NCBI GenBank assembly: GCA_004519485.1
Contig: CP038130.1
Coordinates: 992,001-1,056,000, forward strand
Direction of reading: 5' to 3'
Source: Nannochloropsis oceanica
Lineage: Eukaryota; Sar; Eustigmatophyceae; Eustigmatales; Monodopsidaceae
Length of the DNA: 64,000 bases
Shown here: positions 22,477 through 30,732 of the stretch, one piece after another
Numbering within the stretch: position 1 is the first letter of the stretch
Layout of the letters: each line of letters begins with the position of its first letter
Translations under genes and position numbers: made by a program
The notes under the pieces: model-generated
Database searches by the model: none
Seen by the model: the letters and a program-made list of their open reading frames with translations, nothing else
Told to the model about the DNA's origin: nothing

Positions 22477-23508
22477 TCAACCGGTCGTCATCTCTTCCTC
22501 CCCTTCCTCCTTCTTCTCAATCGATACCGGCTTGGCGACCTTCCTGTCCTCAGTCACTTTAGTTATTGGATCCACCATCTTCTCCCAACTCACCGGCACC
22601 ATCACGCTCCCTCCCCCCTCCCCCCCTCCCTCCCCAACATGCGTCTGACTTTTCGCATACGTGACACCTAACTCGCTCTCCGCCGTGCTAAGATAGTACT
22701 GCCTGCTGTCTCCTAGTGACACCACCCTTGCCCTCACTAAATCCCCAGGTCGAAAGCACTTGTGGATCTCTACGCGATCGATTTCGTGTTCTCGGACGTC
22801 TTCCTTTTTTATAATACCTTGACAGGTTTGTCGCAGGGTGATGCGACCCATCGCAATTACTTCAACGTGGGCTTGCTTACTTGTGATGCGAAGGACCCGC
22901 GTGAGGACGACATGTCCCACTTCCAGCACTACGTCTGTTCCCCCACTACTGTGGCCACCAATCTTCGTGATATTGAGGACTTGGAGGATGGGGAGTGCGG
23001 CAGGGTCGTCGGATTGGACAGTCTATGCGGTAAGGTGGGAGAAGGGATGGAAGGCGATGAGGTTGTCATGCTGGGTGAGTGGAGGCACTGGGAGAAAAAA
23101 GGACCATGCGATTCCATTTCGAATAAATTCTACATACTTGGACGCGACCTAGAGAGCTTGCATAGATGTGGCTACCCATAGCATATGTGCCTGTCGTTTG
23201 GTGGTGGGGTGGAGGTGGAGACGGGGAGTCGTGGATTACGGGCGAGAGACGCCATTGGAGAAAGCGTCCTCACTGCCTTCCCATGAATGCATACGGTTAC
23301 GAATTACTTGAATCTTAATCTTGCAGCTCGTACAGCGGCATATTTGTGTGCCCTGCTCTCGAAAAGCACTGCCCAGGTAGCTCTACCTCCTACCGCACGA
23401 CGCCGTCGACGTACCTGGGCCCGCTCGATGGGACGAGAGGCGACCAATGCGGTCCCCTGGGACAGCCAGGCTGTCAGATTGGTTATCCTGTACTGCAACT
23501 GAATCCAT
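22477..23508 (-). CDS. CSL4: Exosome complex component CSL4 (EXOSC1)
   Basis: Cap subunit of the RNA exosome, which degrades and trims RNA 3' to 5' in nucleus and cytoplasm. Three exons (23508-23415, 23190-23138, 23022-22477) join exactly in phase to give 230 residues. The N-terminal domain starts AVPGDRIG and crosses two introns (AGPGTYAMGSHIYASSLG). The S1 RNA-binding region follows (LEVGHVVLTRVLRI), then the diagnostic family block FRPGDLVRARVVSLGD and LSTAESELGV. The small middle exon (53 bp) was found because it restores this conserved GTY..G.IYAS segment. An in-frame Met 26 codons upstream (23586) is an alternative start. The tail is Glu-rich. Confidence 0.88.
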
Positions 23509-23746
23509 AGCCTGTGCTGGTTGACGTGGTGGGTGTGGTGTGGGGTTAGAGGCAGGACAAAAGGCAAGGAATGGGCAGGAGGTCAATTGCTTACATTTGA
23601 CGTGCCCTCCTCTCGAACGACGTACGTCGAGTCCGTCTCACGCAGTTCTTCCTTCATCCTTCATTCCCGAATCACAGGGACAGACAAGCAAGCTTGAGAT
23701 TGCTGCTCTCGCTTCTGCTTCCGGCTCTCTCTCTCTCTCTCTGACG
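23509..23746. promoter_or_regulatory. Compact divergent promoter, CSL4 / B56
   Basis: Only 238 bp separate the two start codons. A CT dinucleotide run (about 23725-23742) sits immediately upstream of the B56 start and may act as a CT-rich core promoter element (inference). Confidence 0.45.
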
Positions 23747-25858
23747 ATGTCGTCGACCTCCCCTCCCTTTCCTTCAGCCCCTCCTATACCGCAAGGACGC
23801 ATGTGGGTCATGAACGAGGATGGGACGCGGGACATGGAGGACGGGGAGGAAGACGAACTAGCTAGTCCACTGACACTGTTGCGCCGCATTTTCCAGCGCG
23901 ATTCCTATGCCTTGACAGCAGGCTTTGAGGTATGTAGAACAGAGGCATACGGTGGAAAGGAGGGGGGGGGGGCACATGGGTTGACCTGTACCTTTTTTTG
24001 TGTGTGTAAAGTACCCCCCGGAAGTCTACAGCCAATTGCCTGTCCCAACCAAGTCTATTTAAGCCCAGAAACATACTTTGTTACTTGATCCGTAGCTATG
24101 GCCGCCCAGAGCGTGTCTCTCTTTCCAGTACCGCTCTCTCTTCTCAAGGAACCCAGCCACCCTTCTACACGACCCAAACCAAACCCCACCCACCTCTTAC
24201 AGTCCCTAGCATTTACTCAACTCCTCGGTATGCAAGCCGCCAACGAATTACGGGACTTCGGCGACGACTTCGACGGCACAACCTACACTCTCTTCTTTGA
24301 CCTCCTACGCGCCGCTTGGAAGGACGGTCGGGCCGAAGTGGTCCAGCAAACCGAATCCCTTCTCTCCTACATCATGACCATGCCAGAGTACACTCCCCAA
24401 GCTGCCTCCGAGGCCATCACTTCCGATTTACTTCGCGCGGTTCTCTCCCGCTTCGATGCCGCCCTCGAAACTGAACACACGTTTTTGCGGGAGCTACTGC
24501 ACTTGCTCTACCAGGACTTTCCTTCCGCCCGCCCCCTCCTTCGCGCGCTCATCGCCCGGTTTTTGACGACCTTTATCAATACTGGCAAGAAGAGTATGGC
24601 TGTGGCACCCTTGCTCGAAGTGCTCGGACAGATAATCAAGGGTTTCGCCGCTCCTCTCACTGATGTCCACAGTCGCCTCCTCCTCGCCCTCCTCCTTCCC
24701 CTGCACCATAATGACGACATGTACGAATGGCGGGACCAGATCCCAGTCATCCAGCTCTACCACGAGCCCCTCGTTTTTTGCTTGACTCAATACCTGGAAC
24801 GAGACCGTGGGGCATTCGCGCTACCCATAATGAAAGAGTTGTTGAAAAGCTGGCCGGAAGGGTACCGAAGCAACACGCCCAAAGAAGTTTTATGTCTGCA
24901 CGAGGTCGCCGCATTGCTTCATTTCTTTTCGGATGAAGATTTTGAGTATATTCTGCCATCATTGCTTCCCAGGTTGGCGCACTGCTTGGCATCGGACCAC
25001 AGCCGGTGCGTGGAGAAGGCTTTGACGTTGTGGAAGGAAAGGGTGATGGTAGGGTTCACGACGAAATTTGCACCGGTGATGATTCGGGGGTTGTTTAGCA
25101 GTGTGTTTCGAGGGGGGGAGATGCATTGGAATGTGACGGTGAATAAAATGAGGGCCTTGGTGTTGCAGGTGCTAAGGGACGCGGATTCGAGGGTGTTTGC
25201 TGAGGTGGCGGGGAGTGTGGGTGGGGCAGGAGGAGCAAGGAGGGAGGATGAGTTGAGGGAGATGGAGAATAAAGAGAAGGGAGGAAGGAAGGAGACGCCG
25301 CAGGTGCCGCCGTCATCGACCCATGCCTACATGCCAAGAGCACCGAGGGTGGCGGCCTCGATGTCGTTTAAGTACGACGCAGGAGGCTGGAATCCCCCAG
25401 CACGCGGTGCCGGCGGCCAGCAGCAGCAGCAGCAGCAGCAGCCACCCTTGACCATCACAGGTGTGGCTCCTTGGGCTATGGGTAGTGATAGCAGTGGTAA
25501 AGGTAGTGCAATGGGTCGCATAGGGCAGCAGCAGCAAAATGGGTCTACTGGGCAGCAGACGCCCGTAACCCTTACAGGCGTGGCTCCCTGGACCATGGGC
25601 CTGAGCGCAGAGTTAGGTGGCAGTGCCAGCAGTACCAGCGGTAGCGGTAATAAAAAGAGAATGATTGTGATACCTCCACCGCTACCGCCTGCATCAACTG
25701 GTGGAGGTCAGCGGCGAGCTCTACCGTCGTCTATGCTGCTCGAGGGAAGGAGGGAGGGATGGGAGGAGGGGATGGGCGGAGTTGGTACGGTGTTGGAAGA
25801 AGGGGGGGGGGGGGGAGGAGGAAGAAGAAGGCGAAGAGGAGGCAACAAAGAGCATTGA
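23747..25858 (+). CDS. PP2A regulatory subunit B56 (B'), probably the 5' part of a fused gene
   Basis: B56 subunits direct protein phosphatase 2A to substrates. Proposed exons are 23747-23929 and 24203-25858 (phase 0 to phase 0, with a strong pyrimidine tract before the 24202 acceptor). A small extra exon near 24015-24060 cannot be excluded, so the 5' structure is tentative. The HEAT-like B56 core is clear: FLRELLHLLYQDFP, then LLEVLGQIIKGFAAPL, then HEPLVFCLTQYLERD, then LLKSWPEG and GGEMHWNVTVNK. A Gln-rich tail follows with a repeated TGVAPW motif. The frame closes just after a 14-G run, and the kinase frame opens one base after its stop. I suspect a single fused protein whose frame is broken at the G run. 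Confidence 0.78.
25802..25815 (+). repeat. G14 homopolymer at a reading-frame break
   Basis: Fourteen consecutive G bases lie exactly where the reading frame passes from B56 to the kinase. With 13 G the two frames would be continuous (LEEGGGG running into EEEEEGEEEA). Confidence 0.9.
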
Positions 25859-25859
25859 A

Positions 25860-27614
25860 ATGGACGAGACAAAGAAGACGAAGCGCATGATCATAGAGAA
25901 GAGGCCGTTGGCAATGATGTCTACCCCCACGACGACGACAGGCGCCACCACAACCGGTAGAAGCAGCACCAGCAGTAACAATAACACCAGCAGCAGCGAT
26001 TTCTCGTCAACCAACACTGCGTCCTTGCCACCTGACGAGCGAAATGAGGGACTGCAACTCGTGTTGGCCTTTATGGAGAAATGTCGCCCCGCCCGCGTAG
26101 CAGCAAACGAACAGTCCTGGCATGATCTACAGTTGGAGCCGACGCCCACTCTACTCCCCGACATGCGCTTTCACGATTTGGTGTTTGGCCAAGAGTTGGG
26201 CTCGGGTGCGTTTAGCACCGTGAAGTATGCGCGGCACGTAGTTAAGGGAAAGACGAGGAGCAGCTGGGCTGAGTACGCGGTGAAAGTGATCGATACGGCG
26301 AGGATTGTGGAGTTGGGGTACGAGAGGTGTGTGGACCGTGAGATCGCAGTCTTGCGGGTGTTGGCCCATCCAGGCATTGCCAGAATGGTCTCGTCGTTTC
26401 GGTGGCGTGAGGGGGTGTATTTGGTATTGGAGTATGCGAGTAAAGGTGATTTGCATTCCCATTTGGTGGCGCATGGGTCGCTCGATGAGGCCTCGACGAG
26501 GTTCGTCGTGGGAGAAGTAGTGGCTGCCTTGAGGTCTGTGCATGATGCGGGATTTGTGTATGGGGATCTTAAGCCGGAGAACGTCGTAATTACGGAGTCG
26601 GGGCACGTGAAAGTGACGGATTTCGGGGCTTGTCGACCGATTTCGCCTGAGGCCAAGGCGGTTTTGAAGGCGAGTCGGCATGCGATGCGGCAGTTGAGGG
26701 ACGGCGATTGGCGACGAATGGCTGGTGAAGGGAAAGGGGGAAATGGAGGTGGGCAGCAGCAGCAGCAACAGGAGCAGCAGCAGGGGGGAGGAGGGAATGA
26801 CGTTGAGTTTTTGAAGGGAGAGAGCGAAGAGAAGGTGGCATCGATGATTATGGACGTGGAACGAGGTGGTGTAATGAAGGCAGCGGAAAAGGAAAAGAAA
26901 GAGGAGGAGGACGACGACGAGCGCATAGAAGGTACCTTTGCTTTCTTGCCACCGGAAGTCATCCGTGAGGGTGCAGTTCCTGACACGCTGGCTGATGCTT
27001 GGGCGTTGGGTTGTTTGCTCTACCAGTGCTTCACTGGCAAACCTCCAGTCTTCAATGAGCACCAGCATGAGGGCGACGCAGATATCAAGGCGCGTGTAGT
27101 ACGCTTCGCGGAGGAACGGCGCTCGAGCAGCAATGCGCTTTTTGAGGAAAGTACCGGCAGCACCAGCAGCACCAGTAGTAGTGCTGGCTTGGTCCTGAGT
27201 GAAGATGCCAAGAACTTGGTCAAGGGCCTTTTGACGGTAGAGCGGAGCAAGCGCCTAACCCTCGAGGCCGCAGCCGTGCATCCTTTCTTCACGGGCCAGG
27301 GCATCGACGTGTATGAACTGCACCGAAACCCGGCCATTCAGCTGGTCCAAGGAAGTGCCGGGCCGACGCCTGATGCAGCTTGGAATCGACGTCAATTTTC
27401 AGCGATTTGGGCGCCACTTCCGGGGAACTACAATTTTGTATCACACTCATATGCCCTGCGACCCATTCCCGAGACGCCGTTGGAGCGCGGAGCGCCTTTT
27501 TCGTTCGAAAATCGCAGGTTTCATGAGGAGGATGGGTGGATGATGCCGTCGCCTGGGAATGGCAGGGGCCTACCTCTTCCACCAAAGCCACCAGGGGAGG
27601 AGAAGAAAACATGA
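25860..27614 (+). CDS. PDK1-like Ser/Thr protein kinase, probably fused to the B56 subunit
   Basis: If translated alone it is 584 residues, but its first ATG lies one base after the B56 stop, leaving no room for a promoter. Kinase landmarks: Gly loop GQELGSGAFSTV (about 109), VAIK-type Lys in AVKVID (about 140), VDREIAVL, catalytic loop YGDLKPEN (about 232), DFG (about 254), GTFAFLPPE (about 360) and DAWALGCLLYQ. The FSTV loop and the SLDEASTRF helix resemble PDK1 (AGC group). Two oddities stand out: the HRD motif reads YGD, lacking the Arg, and about 105 residues with polyQ and acidic runs separate DFG from PPE, against roughly 25-35 normally. The C-terminal tail is Pro/Phe-rich. The catalytic Asp and the metal-binding residues are present, so activity is plausible. 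Confidence 0.82.
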   Translation: MDETKKTKRMIIEKRPLAMMSTPTTTTGATTTGRSSTSSNNNTSSSDFSSTNTASLPPDERNEGLQLVLAFMEKCRPARVAANEQSWHDLQLEPTPTLLPDMRFHDLVFGQELGSGAFSTVKYARHVVKGKTRSSWAEYAVKVIDTARIVELGYERCVDREIAVLRVLAHPGIARMVSSFRWREGVYLVLEYASKGDLHSHLVAHGSLDEASTRFVVGEVVAALRSVHDAGFVYGDLKPENVVITESGHVKVTDFGACRPISPEAKAVLKASRHAMRQLRDGDWRRMAGEGKGGNGGGQQQQQQEQQQGGGGNDVEFLKGESEEKVASMIMDVERGGVMKAAEKEKKEEEDDDERIEGTFAFLPPEVIREGAVPDTLADAWALGCLLYQCFTGKPPVFNEHQHEGDADIKARVVRFAEERRSSSNALFEESTGSTSSTSSSAGLVLSEDAKNLVKGLLTVERSKRLTLEAAAVHPFFTGQGIDVYELHRNPAIQLVQGSAGPTPDAAWNRRQFSAIWAPLPGNYNFVSHSYALRPIPETPLERGAPFSFENRRFHEEDGWMMPSPGNGRGLPLPPKPPGEEKKT

Positions 27615-28423
27615 AGAGTGGATACCAGACTGATATAAATGCCATACAAGTCCGGGGAGAACCAAAAAGTAGAAGAACATAAATAAGTGTGTGTGAAAAG
27701 GAAGACGAAGAAAAAAAGAAATATCTACCGTGTTCGCCCTTCTCTTGAGTAAGAGCGAATCTTCCGTCGGTTGACTATAGCCCTATTTACCAGTGACAAT
27801 GAGGAATGCTGGTGGTCCTTATTCGGGTCCTCCTGATGGGAGGCGGAGGCGGTGTTGTTTCAAGGCAGGCGAAACCGAACGATAGATCTTGCGATAGAGT
27901 GAGATAAAAGATGCTACGGCAAGCTACAACCGTGCGTCGAAGTAATAAGCCGTACTGCATCAAATTTCTGGCGCAATTAGTCTCATGGCATCTCAACATC
28001 CGATACTCGCAACGGCGCCGCCACTGCCATATCAGCTTCCATGATCCGCAGCTCAAACATTTCATTGTCCTTGACATGCTCGGGTGTTGCTACTGCTACC
28101 ATGCGTATCCACCTTGTTGTCAGCAGTAGAGACTCCAATAGAAGGAGAGGGGTGGGGAGGTTGGACCTCCGCTCACAAACCGTATAAGTCCTTTTCGCCT
28201 TCGTCTTCGTCGTCGCCGCGCACTTTGTATACGCATGAAACTACTCACATTCCACACGCGCGCACGGGACAGGAAACTGGTACCTCAATCTTTACCACTC
28301 ATCGCGCCCTGATAATCTTCGAGGACTCTCCGAAAGAGCTGTCGACATGTCCTCATCATCATCATCCCTTTCACCCGCCTTCCACGTACACATCGCGTAC
28401 CTACCCCCACAAATAGCACGACC
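27615..28423. other. Intergenic spacer, kinase / eIF2A
   Basis: About 0.8 kb between tandem genes. Small open frames occur on both strands, but none has recognisable motifs, splice context or length to support a gene. No tRNA-like structure was found by eye. Confidence 0.45.
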
Positions 28424-30376
28424 ATGCCCGACTCGCATCCTCCAATCAACATCCTGCTCCGTGGCAAGAGTGGTGTGCATATGAAAAGCCTGACCATGAG
28501 CAACGATGGCCTCCCCACCCTCACCCCCACGCCTGACGAAGCCCTCGGCACGCCCGTGCCTGGGGACATGACCGAGTTTTGCGCCGACGGCAGCGCCGTG
28601 GCTATTGTGACATCTGTCCCTTCCAGAAGTGTGCGAGTGGTGGACGTGGACACAGGCAAGGTACGATGGACTGTTGAAGGACGGAATATCCAAGCCTTGT
28701 CCTTCTCCCCGAAAGGCACATTTTTGCTTACCTGGGAGCGACTGGTCGCGGGCGGCGCGCCCCAAGAAGGCAACTGCACCGCTGCCACCACCAGCAAAGA
28801 GAGCAACGGCAGTGGTGAGGCAGCTACCGTCAAAGGCAACCTCTTAGTGTGGCGGGCCGAGGACGGGAAGCTGCTGGCAGGGTTCACCCAAAAAGCATTC
28901 CGCAAGCCTGACTGGCCAACCTTGCAATGGATACCCGACGAGAGCCTCTGCTTCCGCGGCACGACAACGGAAATTCAGGTCTATCCCGGACACGATATTG
29001 GAGCGGGAGCTATCAAGAAGTTTTCTGTTCCTGGGGGAGGGATGGGCTCGATTCGTCTCAGTCCCAACGCCGCTGCTCCTCATCGCGTCGCGTGCTTTTT
29101 CCCTGAAGTCAAAGGGAAGCCTGCTTCGGTCCGCATTTACCAATATCCCGAGTTTGGCGTGGCATTGACATCCAAATCCTTCTTCAAAGCCCAAGAGGCC
29201 CACCTGCGGTGGTCCCCCAATGGCCAAGCCGTTCTCATTCACACACACACGGACGTTGATACCTCCGGTGTGTCCTATTATGGTTCCACTGGCCTCTACC
29301 TCTTGCACGCCGACGGCAGCTATGAAGTCACGGTTCCCCTCCCTAAAGAAGGACCGATATCCGACGCTCAATGGGCACCGGCAGGTCCCGTGCAGTTTGT
29401 GGTGTTGGCGGGCCGGATGCCAGCGGCCGCGACGTTGTACAATATCAAGGCAGAATCAATTTTTGAGTTTGGACAGGCGCATAGGAATACGGTGAGTTTC
29501 AGCCCTCACGGTCGGTTTGTAGTACTGGCGGGCTTTGGAAATTTGGCGGGAGAGATGGATTTCTGGGACCGGAACAAGCAGAAGTTAATGGGGAGGAATA
29601 CGTCGCATTGTAGCGTGGGATATGGGTGGAGTCCGTGTGGGAGATATTTTATGACGGCGACATTGGCGCCACGGATGAATGTGGATAATGCCGTTAAGCT
29701 GTTTAAATATGATGGTGACGGGCCTTTGCACAAGGCGGGGTTCGAGGATGCAACACTGTTCGAAGCCTGCTTTCGACCGGCGGCCCCAGGTGTGTTTCCT
29801 GACCGGCCTGCGACCCCTCTACGCAAGGGGAGGAAGGAGTGCGAGTCGGGGTCGGCTACGGCTACTCCAGTGACCCCATCCCCCAAGCCCAAAGCCGTGT
29901 ACAGACCTCCGGGCTCAACGGGTGCACTGGCTGCCATGTTGCGTGCGGAGCGTGAGGCAGTAGCGGGACCAAGGAAGGTTGTGAATGGGAGGAGTAATGT
30001 TAGTGGTAGTGGGTATGCTGCGTTGGGAGGGTCGCCCTACATTCCGGGGTTGGCCCCTTTGGCCAATGCCGGAAGCAAGAGTGCCCTCAAGAAAAAGGCG
30101 CGCAAAGAGAAAAAGAAGGCAGCCGATGCAGTGGCCAAGGCACTGGCTGACGCAGAGGCGGAAAGAGCAAAAGAGGAAGCCACTGCGGCAGCAGCACTGC
30201 GAACAGCGGCGGCGGAGGACCCAGTCAAAAGGAAAAAGGCATTGCAGAAAAAGCTCAAGCAGATTGATGAGCTGAAGGCACGGGCAGCGGGAGGGGAAGC
30301 GTTGAATGAGGACCAACAACAAAAACTGGCCAGCGAGAACGACTTGAGAGAGCAAGTGGCCAAGATGGCAATTTAA
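28424..30376 (+). CDS. EIF2A: Eukaryotic translation initiation factor 2A (eIF2A)
   Basis: Single-exon protein of 650 residues. eIF2A is a beta-propeller factor that can deliver initiator Met-tRNA to 40S subunits in a GTP-independent way, mainly under stress or at non-AUG codons. The N-terminal two thirds form WD-like blades (LSFSPKGTFLLTWE, FSPHGRFVVLAGFGNLAG). The signature block CGRYFMTATLAPRMNVDNAVKLFKYDG (split here at about residues 405-430) matches family members. The AYRPP-like hinge (AVYRPPGS) and the Lys-rich C-terminal coiled coil (KKLKQIDELKARAAGG) complete the known layout. Length fits the family (about 580-650). Confidence 0.92.
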   Translation: MPDSHPPINILLRGKSGVHMKSLTMSNDGLPTLTPTPDEALGTPVPGDMTEFCADGSAVAIVTSVPSRSVRVVDVDTGKVRWTVEGRNIQALSFSPKGTFLLTWERLVAGGAPQEGNCTAATTSKESNGSGEAATVKGNLLVWRAEDGKLLAGFTQKAFRKPDWPTLQWIPDESLCFRGTTTEIQVYPGHDIGAGAIKKFSVPGGGMGSIRLSPNAAAPHRVACFFPEVKGKPASVRIYQYPEFGVALTSKSFFKAQEAHLRWSPNGQAVLIHTHTDVDTSGVSYYGSTGLYLLHADGSYEVTVPLPKEGPISDAQWAPAGPVQFVVLAGRMPAAATLYNIKAESIFEFGQAHRNTVSFSPHGRFVVLAGFGNLAGEMDFWDRNKQKLMGRNTSHCSVGYGWSPCGRYFMTATLAPRMNVDNAVKLFKYDGDGPLHKAGFEDATLFEACFRPAAPGVFPDRPATPLRKGRKECESGSATATPVTPSPKPKAVYRPPGSTGALAAMLRAEREAVAGPRKVVNGRSNVSGSGYAALGGSPYIPGLAPLANAGSKSALKKKARKEKKKAADAVAKALADAEAERAKEEATAAAALRTAAAEDPVKRKKALQKKLKQIDELKARAAGGEALNEDQQQKLASENDLREQVAKMAI

Positions 30377-30732
30377 TGGGGAGGGTGGTGGAAATGATGG
30401 AAAAAGCCACGAGCGATATAGCACTTGATTTAGGGGTCTTCAACCTCATGTAATTCTAAAGGCTCCTCCTTTTCCGTCTCTTTTGTCCACTTTTTTGCCA
30501 TTCCCGCCCCTCATGTGACCTCGTCATCAGGATAGTTTTGGCTGCCAGCAAGTGCCCATGTCTGAAGTTGAGCAGCCGTTTATGCGGCCATTAACGATCC
30601 GTTACATTACATACATCTGCTCGACACTCATGAAATGAATATGCACACCACACCGTCGACAAAGACTACGACAGCGCTCACAGACAGAGAGATAGGGACA
30701 TATCGCCTTATAAGCTTCGCGGCGGAGGCTCC
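30377..30732. other. Intergenic spacer
   Basis: Region of 356 bp between two same-strand genes, holding the eIF2A 3' end and the next promoter. No gene is seen. Confidence 0.45.
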
